Positions 27,256 through 34,279 of a stretch of 42,954 nucleotides of DNA are shown here, in pieces (positions within the stretch are counted from its first letter, which is position 1; the number at the start of each line of letters is the position of its first letter). The notes beneath the pieces were generated by a model. The model was not told the DNA's origin, ran no database searches, and saw only the letters and a program-made list of their open reading frames with translations. The stretch comes from a virus, in the IMG/VR virus record IMGVR_UViG_3300046323_000362, positions 1 through 42,954 of that record; one strand, given 5' to 3'. A program made the translations under genes and the position numbers.

Positions 27256-27532
27256 CTTTCTTAAATTTAGGACTGCAACCCATCAATATTGTGTTACGAA
27301 TCATACGTTGTTTTAATTTAGTAATCCTACGACCTTTCAAATGACTATCCAATATCTTTTCAAAGTTAGACTCTTCAATCTCATAGTCCATAAAAGCAAT
27401 ATACTTTCTACCACTACTATCTATAGGAGCCTCTTCTACCAACTTATTAAAATCTGCACTTGGGGTAGACTCTTTATAAAGGCCTATATAAATATCCCAA
27501 ATTATTTTCTCCTCTTTTTTTGTGGCTAACAT
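27245..27532 (-). CDS. Conserved small phage-type protein (YKESTPSADF)
   Basis: 95 residues with YKESTPSADFNKLVE, RKYIAFMDYEI and a basic C-terminal half (GRRITKLKQRMIRN) that could contact nucleic acid. No enzyme motif. Its last codons overlap the next gene and its start touches the upstream gene at 27532. Function unknown. Confidence 0.75.
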   Translation of the reverse strand: MLATKKEEKIIWDIYIGLYKESTPSADFNKLVEEAPIDSSGRKYIAFMDYEIEESNFEKILDSHLKGRRITKLKQRMIRNTILMGCSPKFKKDVL

Positions 27533-27762
27533 TACCCTTCAATTTTTTCAAGAACTTCTGTATGTATATCATCCATCTGAAAATCTTGAAGTAAATTAAT
27601 AATAGAAACACCTTCTACAAATACATCATATATCTCAAACTCTGATGCACTTCCTGGGTAACCACCCATATCTGAATCATACATAACCTGAGGTTCCCCA
27701 GGATAATAAGTACCTTCAACTTCCATGTCTATACCTAAGTATATAATTTTTTCTGTTGTCAT
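27532..27762 (-). CDS. Small acidic protein, first gene of a leftward unit
   Basis: 76 residues with YYPGEPQVMYDSDMGGYPG and an acidic C-terminal part. No known family. It lies 27 nt behind a CTTG-type promoter and heads a run of overlapping small genes ending with the primase-like gene. Confidence 0.73.
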   Translation of the reverse strand: MTTEKIIYLGIDMEVEGTYYPGEPQVMYDSDMGGYPGSASEFEIYDVFVEGVSIINLLQDFQMDDIHTEVLEKIEG

Positions 27763-27788
27763 AATCTTTATGTTTTAAATTTCTTCTG

Positions 27789-27820
27789 CAAAGTTAAGTA
27801 TAATTTTATTACCGTGCAAG
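27789..27820 (-). promoter_or_regulatory. Leftward promoter for the 27762 unit
   Basis: Minus strand: CTTG (27817-27820), 20 bp, TAACTTTG (27789-27796) followed by CA. It lies in the 61-bp gap behind the L,D-transpeptidase gene. The -33 begins with C instead of T, as at two other leftward promoters. Confidence 0.75.
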
Positions 27821-27823
27821 AAA

Positions 27824-28327
27824 TTATTCAATTATTTTTATCTTGGCCCCAATTTTAACATGTTCATAAAGCTCATCCATCTCAGAATTACTAACAGCTA
27901 TACATCCAGCCGTCCAATCTATATACCTATGGAACATTCCAAATTTATACCATTTTTTCATCAAACCGTGTATCTTTATATCTCCACCGGCAGACTTATT
28001 ATTAGCCGAGGCATTACTTAAGTCTTGTTCGTTAGGGTAAGATATGCCTAAATTTTTATAAGCTACACTATGAGGGTTCTTATCATTTATATAATAAACT
28101 CCCTCAGGTGTTTTCCCATCACCTTGAAACTCTTTTTTACCATTTGGTCTAAATCCAAGAGCTACCTTATACTTTTTTAGTAACTCACCATCTTGATAAA
28201 CATACATAGATCTTTTAGACTTATCTACCTCTATGTAGTCAATAACTGCATTTTTATCTAAGGGCTTATCAAAAAAGAAAAACCCACTAAATAAAAACAA
28301 TCCTAAAAACACTATTAAACTCTTCAT
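27824..28327 (-). CDS. L,D-transpeptidase (YkuD fold), membrane-anchored or secreted
   Basis: 167 residues from the ATG at 28327, 1 bp after the polymerase stop; a longer form from 28375 would overlap the polymerase gene and lose the signal-like N-terminus. Residues 2-19 (KSLIVFLGLFLFSGFFFF) form a signal or anchor helix without a lipobox. The catalytic domain shows VDKSKRSMYVYQ, then DGKTPEGVYY, an HG at 120-121 and the catalytic site TAGCIAVSNSEMDEL with Cys142. YkuD enzymes form 3-3 crosslinks in peptidoglycan or attach ligands to it in the periplasm. In a phage it could reshape the host wall, for example against lysis or superinfection, or serve another wall step; this is inferred. It sits at the end of the polymerase operon. 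Confidence 0.9.
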   Translation of the reverse strand: MKSLIVFLGLFLFSGFFFFDKPLDKNAVIDYIEVDKSKRSMYVYQDGELLKKYKVALGFRPNGKKEFQGDGKTPEGVYYINDKNPHSVAYKNLGISYPNEQDLSNASANNKSAGGDIKIHGLMKKWYKFGMFHRYIDWTAGCIAVSNSEMDELYEHVKIGAKIKIIE

Positions 28328-28328
28328 A

Positions 28329-30272
28329 TTAATGTACTGCTGCATAAGACTCCCCTGTTTGGATATCAATCTCAATTTCTACAGGAAAGTTGTATTGTTT
28401 ATTTACTCTATTTATAGACTGTTTAAGAGCCTCAATTGTTGAATCTATGTCTTCGTTCTTAACTCTTAATAAAACCTCGTCATGGGCTTGAAAAATGGGT
28501 CTAACACCACGTTTAATCATTTCATACACATAACCATCAAAGACTCTAACACCTGCTGACTGATTACAAGCAGAAAATCTATCTTTTTCAGAGGCTAAAA
28601 AGTAGTAAAAGTTTGTAATAGGGTTCCAAATCCAAGTTTTACCATCTACAACTATTACCTCTCTGTCTTCTGCATATTTCTTAACAGACCAGTTACGACC
28701 CCAATACCCATCGTATAAAATCTTAGCATCTTTTGTAGTAAGACCAGTAGACTCTTTAAGCTTAGGTACTCCACAACCATAAGTTAAAGCATAGTTACCT
28801 GTTTTAGAAGTTGCTCTTTTTTTACTTACTTTTTCAAATTGCTCAGACAACTCTTCATCTTTATAAACCTTGAATATCTCAGGTAAGTCTTCTCTCTTTT
28901 TATCTTTTGTTTTATACCAACGAAAGAAGTCAGACTCTTCTTGTGAGATAATACCACTTCTAACACCTAGATCCAAGTGGGCATCCCAACCCGGCCTGTT
29001 CATATCTTCAACATATCCAGGATCATAAGGATAAATAGAAATCTGTTTCATCTTGTCTTCCAAACTACTAACATCCGAACCAATAAGCACAGAACCTTTA
29101 GGAGCTATGATTACACTACGGATAAATTCTCCATAAGGGGCTGTCGGCTTTGGTAAATTAACAAACGGTTTGGCATGTTTCAACCTCAAAGTCTTAGTAA
29201 AACCGTGAGCATAAGCTACTGCATAACCATTCTCATCAGCTCTTTCTAAGAAGCCCTTCAAGTAACCTGCTCTGTGTGTTACTACAGATAAACCATCTAA
29301 GTGCTCAATAGCCGGCTCCTTTGCACCTAAAGCTAATACACTCTTACATAACATCTTTTCTTTATCTCTAACTTGTGGCACTTTACCATTTCTACCGTCT
29401 TCAAACAATAAAGGTTTCCAACCAAGGCCCATCAACCAATCTTTTACTTGTGTAGGACTTCCGGCATTAGGTTCTTCATAACCTGTAATCATGGTAACCT
29501 CACCATCATAATCTTCTCTGATACCATTTTGTTCTAAGATCTCAAACCATCTAGCTCCGGCAACACTAAGACTACCATCTTTTTTATAACAAACCTTAGG
29601 CTTTGTCAAAGACTTCTTGATAGGTATTTTTGGCATAGCAGCTTCTAATAAAGCTTTCTTTTCATTCTCAATACCTTGTAGATAGTCTAAGTTTTTTTGA
29701 CATTGTTCTACATCAATCAATATTTTATCTTCCTCTTGTATCTTAAGGCATGTTAGCTTAAAATTAAGGTAGCTGATAATTCTTACTATATCTCTAGGAT
29801 CTTGGTAGATCTTTTTAAGATAGTTGTATTGTTTAACCCAAAGGTTAGTATTAATCTTAACATCTTCTTCTACCCTGTTTCTGTATTCTTCTATAGAAAG
29901 GTTTTCCCAGTTGTCGATCTTCGGTTTAGGTACACCGAACTCTTCTCCCCAAGAAGCTAAACCATGGTCTCTTTGGCCTCTTTCTGGGTACAAGTACCAA
30001 GACAATCCTAAAGAGTCTATTACACTAGCTGTAACTTTTATACCAAGTATCTTTTCATACAAGGGTACATCAAACCTAACTATGTTATGGCAGACCAATG
30101 TGTTGTCAGGGTTAGTCAAGATATTACGCATATCCTCATAGTCAACAGTAGATTTAACTTTCCACTTACCAGACTTATCCATCCAACTTATTCCCATACA
30201 CCAGATCTTTGTAGACTGATCTACAAGTCCATCTGACTCTGCATCTATTACGTATATCTTATCTAAATTCAT
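28329..30272 (-). CDS. Family A DNA polymerase with 3'-5' exonuclease, T7-like
   Basis: 647 residues. The N-terminal proofreading exonuclease has Exo I with D10 and E12 (VIDAESDGL), Exo II around LVCHNIVRFDVPL and Exo III EEYRNRVEEDVKIN. There is no 5' nuclease domain. The polymerase domain has motif A SDVSSLEDK (D400, E405; the usual Arg is Lys407), motif B RATSKTGNYALTYG and motif C HDE at 597-599. Length and order fit T7-like replicative polymerases. It follows an HNH endonuclease gene by 1 bp and precedes the L,D-transpeptidase. It would copy the phage genome together with the helicase encoded upstream; any accessory processivity factor is not visible. The unit is expressed from the promoter at 31424-31455. 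Confidence 0.95.
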   Translation of the reverse strand: MNLDKIYVIDAESDGLVDQSTKIWCMGISWMDKSGKWKVKSTVDYEDMRNILTNPDNTLVCHNIVRFDVPLYEKILGIKVTASVIDSLGLSWYLYPERGQRDHGLASWGEEFGVPKPKIDNWENLSIEEYRNRVEEDVKINTNLWVKQYNYLKKIYQDPRDIVRIISYLNFKLTCLKIQEEDKILIDVEQCQKNLDYLQGIENEKKALLEAAMPKIPIKKSLTKPKVCYKKDGSLSVAGARWFEILEQNGIREDYDGEVTMITGYEEPNAGSPTQVKDWLMGLGWKPLLFEDGRNGKVPQVRDKEKMLCKSVLALGAKEPAIEHLDGLSVVTHRAGYLKGFLERADENGYAVAYAHGFTKTLRLKHAKPFVNLPKPTAPYGEFIRSVIIAPKGSVLIGSDVSSLEDKMKQISIYPYDPGYVEDMNRPGWDAHLDLGVRSGIISQEESDFFRWYKTKDKKREDLPEIFKVYKDEELSEQFEKVSKKRATSKTGNYALTYGCGVPKLKESTGLTTKDAKILYDGYWGRNWSVKKYAEDREVIVVDGKTWIWNPITNFYYFLASEKDRFSACNQSAGVRVFDGYVYEMIKRGVRPIFQAHDEVLLRVKNEDIDSTIEALKQSINRVNKQYNFPVEIEIDIQTGESYAAVH

Positions 30273-30273
30273 A

Positions 30274-30762
30274 TTATTTTGTTATTTTTGCTAATTCCTC
30301 TTCGTATGCGTAGTGAGCATCTAGCTCTGTAGTAAACCTTCCTAAATACTTAACTCTTCCACAAATAGAAATACGTGACACCCACTTACGTGAAGCTTTA
30401 TTCCAATAAACACCTGTGTACTTACTTGTAGAAGGTAAGTGTTTTTTATTAGCATTTTCTCTAAATGATATTACCTCTAAATTTACCGATCTATTATCAA
30501 GTCTATCAAAATTAATATGGTTTACAACTGTAATACGACCATTTGGTACATGCCCTAAAAAAGCACTTGCTACTAAGATATGAACACTATAACTCTTCAT
30601 TTTTTTATCATTCCATAAGTTAACAATTAAGTACTTATTTGAGCTAAGACTTTGTTTCATTATCTTAACCTTACCAAACCTAAGACTTCTAACTCTACCT
30701 AAATCTGAGACTTCATAAAAACCCTCATAATCTTTTACTGGCAACCAATTTTCTACTATCAT
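30274..30762 (-). CDS. HNH homing endonuclease (NUMOD4, HNH, AP2-like)
   Basis: 162 residues. NUMOD4-type N-terminus (about 4-55) with DYEGFYEVSDLGRVRSL. HNH catalytic part with H61 (SVHILVASAFL) and NHINFDRLDNRSVNLE (about 81-96). C-terminal AP2-like DNA-binding part (about 112-155) with SKYTGVYWNKASRKW and YLGRFTTELDAHYAYEE. This order is typical of free-standing phage homing endonucleases. Its start overlaps the preceding stop (TAATG) and it ends 1 bp before the polymerase gene, so it was inserted without disrupting either gene. It may target a polymerase gene or nearby DNA of related phages (inference). Confidence 0.92.
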   Translation of the reverse strand: MIVENWLPVKDYEGFYEVSDLGRVRSLRFGKVKIMKQSLSSNKYLIVNLWNDKKMKSYSVHILVASAFLGHVPNGRITVVNHINFDRLDNRSVNLEVISFRENANKKHLPSTSKYTGVYWNKASRKWVSRISICGRVKYLGRFTTELDAHYAYEEELAKITK

Positions 30763-31130
30763 TACTTACAAAATATTTTTAATGTTTTACCACCATCTTG
30801 GTATTGTACTTCAACATCTTTAGCGTTGTAGTTGGTATAAGCTCTTCCATTGTGTGGCTCAGAATGTTGTATTACTTCAACTCTTGTTACTTCTTCTTTC
30901 TCTCTATCAGCATAGGCTATCATTTCATTCAATAACCCAGAGTCTAAACTATTAACTATCATATCTAGATTTTTCTTATCTGATATCATTGTAGCCATCT
31001 TAAAACCTCTCATATAACCTTCACGAAAATCCTTTTGTCTTTGCTTCTCGTTCATAGCAGATATAAACTTACTTTCTCGCCAAGAATTTTTCCAATCCTC
31101 TAACTCTTCGTTTATGTTTGTGTACTCCAT
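30762..31130 (-). CDS. Hypothetical protein
   Basis: 122 residues, helical and charged in the N-terminal half (WKNSWRESKF, FREGYMRGFKMA), with a C-terminal beta strand region DVEVQYQDGGKTLKIFC. No known family. Start and stop overlap both neighbours by one base. Confidence 0.72.
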   Translation of the reverse strand: MEYTNINEELEDWKNSWRESKFISAMNEKQRQKDFREGYMRGFKMATMISDKKNLDMIVNSLDSGLLNEMIAYADREKEEVTRVEVIQHSEPHNGRAYTNYNAKDVEVQYQDGGKTLKIFCK

Positions 31131-31399
31131 TACTTCTTACCTTTATTTATTTTGTGAATATTCAGTTTTCTGTTTAAGGATAGTGTTATCTTAGAGTAAA
31201 CATCTGTAGGTCTAACTAAAGTCTTTTCAACTCCATCAGACTTAGGATACATTTCTGTAAAATCTTTTCTAAAACAATTAAACACCCCTTTTACTTTAGA
31301 CTCTTCTTCTTCTATAGAATCAAAGTCTATAAACTCGTAGGCACTACTTCTATTTGCCATTATTTCTTCTTTTGGTATAACCCTGCATTCATGTCTCAT
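31130..31399 (-). CDS. Hypothetical protein, first gene of the polymerase unit
   Basis: 89 residues from the ATG 25 nt behind a promoter; an internal ATG (31360) would give 76 residues starting MANRSSAYEF. The middle is acidic (DFDSIEEEESKV) and the C-terminus basic (NRKLNIHKINKGKK). No family recognised. It lies just downstream of the symmetric TGTTCA array, and genes in such positions sometimes encode regulators, but no helix-turn-helix is visible. Confidence 0.7.
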   Translation of the reverse strand: MRHECRVIPKEEIMANRSSAYEFIDFDSIEEEESKVKGVFNCFRKDFTEMYPKSDGVEKTLVRPTDVYSKITLSLNRKLNIHKINKGKK

Positions 31400-31423
31400 A
31401 ATAATTTGTTTTTAATTTCTATG

Positions 31424-31455
31424 CAAAGATACGAACAACATTTTAATCTCACAAG
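31424..31455 (-). promoter_or_regulatory. Leftward promoter of the polymerase unit
   Basis: Minus strand: CTTG (31452-31455), 20 bp, TATCTTTG (31424-31431) followed by CAT. It is 25 nt upstream of the first start codon. The TGTTCA array begins 22 bp upstream of the -33 element. Confidence 0.8.
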
Positions 31456-31477
31456 CTTTTTGTAAAATATTTTTAAA

Positions 31478-31548
31478 TGTTCATTAAAATTGTTTGTTCA
31501 TTGTGACTGAACGTTCACGTTTGCGTGAACAGTGTAAAAAAGTGAACA
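31478..31548. promoter_or_regulatory. Symmetric TGTTCA/TGAACA array: candidate operator or origin
   Basis: TGTTCA at 31478-31483 and 31495-31500, a 10-bp palindrome TGAACGTTCA at 31508-31517, and TGAACA at 31526-31531 and 31543-31548. The two outer pairs have the same 17-bp period and the whole array is mirror-symmetric about position 31513. A further hairpin (GTTCACG-TTTG-CGTGAAC, 31513-31530) spans its centre. It lies between the helicase terminator and the polymerase promoter, next to AT-rich DNA. Confidence 0.7.
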
Positions 31549-31549
31549 T

Positions 31550-31579
31550 AAAAAAACCCAACTAAATTAATAGCTGGGT
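31550..31579 (-). terminator. Terminator of the helicase unit
   Basis: Minus strand: 9-bp stem (31571-31579 with 31556-31564, one G-U pair), 6-nt loop, then a T-run (31550-31556 as A on the plus strand). It begins 7 bp after the helicase stop. Confidence 0.82.
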
Positions 31580-31585
31580 GTAATT

Positions 31586-32749
31586 TTAAAATGGTGCATC
31601 TTCATCATCTTCTCCGAAGTCTACTGCTGCTGGGCTACTAAACGTTTCACCAAAGGCATCAGCAAGTGTAGCTAAAGGTGGTGGAGGTAAAGGCTTCTCA
31701 ACAACATAAGGCTCTTCCTTTTTAAACATAGGCACTTCTATTGTTTTAGGAGAAGACATATCTTTGTGTCTGTTCTTTCTTATATTTTCAACATCCGGTA
31801 TGTTTAACTCTTCTGCATAAATATCTAGGTACATACCATCGGCCTCTCTACATTTTAATAAGTGTACATAGTTTACACCAAAAGGTTCTAAAGAAACTCT
31901 ACCTTTCAAATCCTCTTCTAAAAAGAACTTCTGTAAGTTTGGATATCTTTCCGGATCCACTTTACTGTACTCCTTGATACCAAGTCTGGTAGGGTTAGTC
32001 ATAACAGCTACAAAGTCTGCAACTTGGAAAGTAAACTGAGAGTAATACAAATCTGAAGGTTGAGGTTGAGCCATGATATCTTTATCTTTAGCTCTTTTAA
32101 TCATCTCAGAGTTTGTTTGGGACAGCAATATAAAAATTACATTCTCATACTCCATCTTTAAGTCATTCACTCTCTCGATAAACTTCTCAATAATAGTATT
32201 TCTACTTTCTCCCGAATCACCAGAAATCAATGCCAAGTGATCGACAGTAATAACAACAGAGTCTTTGTCTTTATTCAATTCTAAGAACTCTTTACAGCCC
32301 TCATAAAACTTGTTTGGTGTGGTAGGTACTTGTGAAATGCTAACTCTATCATCTTGCAAAGAGTCAAAATAAGCTTTAGCTTGAACTTTCTCTTCTTCTG
32401 TAAACTCTTGTAACAAGATCTCTTTCTTAGACTTAGATTTAATATTCTTGGCCATACCACGAAGAACTAAACTAAGAACTCTCATCTCAAGGGATATGTT
32501 AAGTACTGCAAAATTGTCAGAGGTAGGGTTTATTTCTTTATTCAAGATGTTATCTACCATCTTAGCCAAAGTATAACTCTTACCAATACCTGAACCTGCT
32601 GAAAATACAATTACTGAACCATTAACTACAGGGAACACATCATCAAAATAAGGTAGTCCTGTTTTTATAATACCTTTGTTACCAATTTGGTATTGCTTAA
32701 TCTCTTGAAAAGCTTTTTTAGTAAGGTCTCTAAATTTTTGTATTTGCAT
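31586..32749 (-). CDS. DnaB-like replicative helicase with acidic C-terminal tail
   Basis: 387 residues. RecA-type ATPase core: Walker A GSGIGKS at 52-58 (Lys57), LGI-type strand VVITVDHLALISG as Walker B, and FILLSQTNSEM as the H3/Q-loop region. It corresponds to the ATPase part of DnaB; the N-terminal primase-binding domain is missing. The last 40 residues are a Pro-rich linker (PLPPPPLA) and an acidic end FGEDDEDAPF, resembling the SSB C-terminal peptide and the acidic Phe-ended tail of T7 gp4. Preceded with 1 bp gap by a protein of unknown function and followed by a terminator. It would unwind the replication fork for the family A polymerase. Family certain; the role of the tail is inferred. 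Confidence 0.9.
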   Translation of the reverse strand: MQIQKFRDLTKKAFQEIKQYQIGNKGIIKTGLPYFDDVFPVVNGSVIVFSAGSGIGKSYTLAKMVDNILNKEINPTSDNFAVLNISLEMRVLSLVLRGMAKNIKSKSKKEILLQEFTEEEKVQAKAYFDSLQDDRVSISQVPTTPNKFYEGCKEFLELNKDKDSVVITVDHLALISGDSGESRNTIIEKFIERVNDLKMEYENVIFILLSQTNSEMIKRAKDKDIMAQPQPSDLYYSQFTFQVADFVAVMTNPTRLGIKEYSKVDPERYPNLQKFFLEEDLKGRVSLEPFGVNYVHLLKCREADGMYLDIYAEELNIPDVENIRKNRHKDMSSPKTIEVPMFKKEEPYVVEKPLPPPPLATLADAFGETFSSPAAVDFGEDDEDAPF

Positions 32750-32750
32750 T

Positions 32751-33338
32751 TTATTCTAAGGTTTTAAATTTATTATCAAACATTGTTTGGTGCTTCAAGT
32801 AGTACTTGTATAATCTAGACTCTTCAATATCAAACCTAGTGGTGTACATATTGGCAGGTTTAAAAAATAGATACTCTAATACTTTTGACCACTCAAACTG
32901 ACTAGTATCATTCATAAAGACTTTACAAAGGAAAGCTAACTTATTTCTATCAATGCCAGAGTTAGCTCTAAACAATGCTATATACAACTTTGTTTTCTTT
33001 CTATTTCCTATCTCTTTATTCTCAGACTTATAAACAGACTCTAACCAAGTATACAGTTTTAAATCATCTTCATTTATCATAGGTATTTGCAGCTCTTCTA
33101 AGAAAGCATTACCTTTAGGGGTTAACCTAACACGATTCTGAATAGTATCGCTTTTGTTCTTTGCCTTTACTAAAGAGACATACTCTAAAGACTGATATCT
33201 ATCTAAAGTAGATAGGGTCATAGTCTCTGTGATAATCTCCCACAAACTTTCTGTTTTGTTTTGAGAAATAAGTTGTAAGTTTACAACATCTGTAGGGGAA
33301 AACCCCTGCTTCTTTGCGATTTCAAAGTTTATATACAT
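32751..33338 (-). CDS. Possible winged-helix replication accessory protein
   Basis: 195 residues, lying 1 bp upstream of the helicase gene. The N-terminal 90 residues contain short helices, a WEIITETM region, RYQSLEYVSLV and a strand pair NRVRLTPKGNAFLEEL, which is the pattern of a winged helix. The C-terminal half is helical and basic. Its position, directly before DnaB-like helicase, is where phages keep initiators or helicase loaders. No ATPase motif is visible. Function is a hypothesis from position and fold impression only. Confidence 0.75.
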   Translation of the reverse strand: MYINFEIAKKQGFSPTDVVNLQLISQNKTESLWEIITETMTLSTLDRYQSLEYVSLVKAKNKSDTIQNRVRLTPKGNAFLEELQIPMINEDDLKLYTWLESVYKSENKEIGNRKKTKLYIALFRANSGIDRNKLAFLCKVFMNDTSQFEWSKVLEYLFFKPANMYTTRFDIEESRLYKYYLKHQTMFDNKFKTLE

Positions 33339-33339
33339 G

Positions 33340-33441
33340 CTAAAAAATATTTTTAATTAACCAAATTAGCCCTACTATTTCTGCTGACAGAATAAATAGG
33401 TACCAAATAACAACTGCCCAAAATCTAAATCTTTCTTTCAT
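33340..33441 (-). CDS. 33-residue membrane microprotein
   Basis: Translation from the ATG at 33441 gives MKERFRF, then WAVVIWYLFILSAEIVGLI, then WLIKNIF and TAG. It is a basic N-terminus plus one transmembrane helix, the positive-inside arrangement of a small inner-membrane protein. It ends 1 bp before the next gene's start. The -7 promoter element ends only 5 nt before the ATG, so a transcript from there would be leaderless or the gene is read from upstream. Possible roles are a holin-like or host-membrane effector peptide (inference). Confidence 0.5.
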   Translation of the reverse strand: MKERFRFWAVVIWYLFILSAEIVGLIWLIKNIF

Positions 33442-33445
33442 TGTG

Positions 33446-33477
33446 CAAAGATACAACTTACTTCTCAATTAACCTAA
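33446..33477 (-). promoter_or_regulatory. Leftward promoter of the helicase unit
   Basis: Minus strand: TATCTTTG (33446-33453) followed by CA, a very good -7 element. At the usual 20-bp spacing the -33 is only TTAG (33474-33477), so the promoter may be weaker or need an activator. It lies between dUTPase and the helicase unit. Confidence 0.6.
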
Positions 33478-33488
33478 TTAAATCTTAT

Positions 33489-33911
33489 TTATTTTCCTGT
33501 ACTACCAAAACCACCCTCTCCACGGTCAGTTGATGAAAGTTCTTGAACCTCATTAAACGTTATTTGTGGATAAGGTACAATTATAATTTGTCCAACTCTC
33601 TCACCAATTTCATACACCATACCTTCTTCAGGGTAACGAAACTTAAACATAATAGAACCTCTATAACCAGAGTCAATAACCCCAACAGAGTTAGACAATA
33701 TTAGTGATGTTTTTGATACCGAGCTTCTAGGAAAGACTAAACCAACATAACCCTCTGGAATTTCCATAGCAATACCTGTGTCATAGGTAACCATTGAGTT
33801 ATCCTCGCTCCACTCTTCACTGATACATGTTAGATCCATTCCGGCATCTCCAGGCTTCCCATAAGTAGGAATTACTGCCTTTTCTGATAATCTTTTTATA
33901 TTTACTTGCAT
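33489..33911 (-). CDS. dut: dUTPase
   Basis: 140 residues with all five trimeric-dUTPase motifs in order: PGDAGMDL (20-27), PRSSVSK (61-67), SVGVIDSGYRG (75-85), GERVGQII (103-110) and DRGEGGFGSTGK (129-140). It hydrolyses dUTP to dUMP and pyrophosphate in the cytoplasm, keeping uracil out of DNA and providing substrate for the thymidylate synthase encoded at 37651. Length is normal for the family. Its start overlaps the HAD gene by 10 bp. Last gene of its unit. Confidence 0.96.
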   Translation of the reverse strand: MQVNIKRLSEKAVIPTYGKPGDAGMDLTCISEEWSEDNSMVTYDTGIAMEIPEGYVGLVFPRSSVSKTSLILSNSVGVIDSGYRGSIMFKFRYPEEGMVYEIGERVGQIIIVPYPQITFNEVQELSSTDRGEGGFGSTGK

Positions 33912-34279
33912 ACAAATTTTTTGTTTATTATTTTATAAATTTTGTCCCATGATGGAAGCTCCTCTACACCTTTGTCGTCAATATACATATCTGCTGAGAT
34001 CTTACGACAATCAGCTTTGTAGTACTCTATTAAATGTGGAAAATTACAATTAACATAGTGGTAGGGAATGTCATTATCTTTTAGCCAATGCATTGCATCG
34101 GACAAAGGGTGACCTTCTCTACATGTATTAATCACAATACCAAACCCATCATTATACAACTTTGTAATAGCTTCTTTGGCTCCTTTTCTCATAGGGCCAA
34201 GCTTTGGGTAATCACTCATACATATAGTTAGATCGAAATCTATAGCTAATATGTGCTGCGGTTCAAATCTTGGATTCAT
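33902..34279 (-). CDS. HAD-superfamily hydrolase-like protein
   Basis: 125 residues. HAD motif I DFDLT with D14 and D16, motif II near VINTCREG, a Lys-region in HLIEYYKADCRK and motif IV DMYIDDKG (97-104). This is a short Rossmann-like HAD core with little cap, as in small phage nucleotide phosphatases. Genomic setting between dUTPase and a dNMP kinase suggests a nucleotide-related phosphatase, which is inferred. The start overlaps the dNMP kinase stop by 4 bp (ATGA). Confidence 0.85.
   Translation of the reverse strand: MNPRFEPQHILAIDFDLTICMSDYPKLGPMRKGAKEAITKLYNDGFGIVINTCREGHPLSDAMHWLKDNDIPYHYVNCNFPHLIEYYKADCRKISADMYIDDKGVEELPSWDKIYKIINKKFVCK

Noticed and set aside
28328-28375. Upstream start at 28375 for the L,D-transpeptidase
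   Set aside because: It overlaps the polymerase gene and hides the signal-like N-terminus that begins at 28327.
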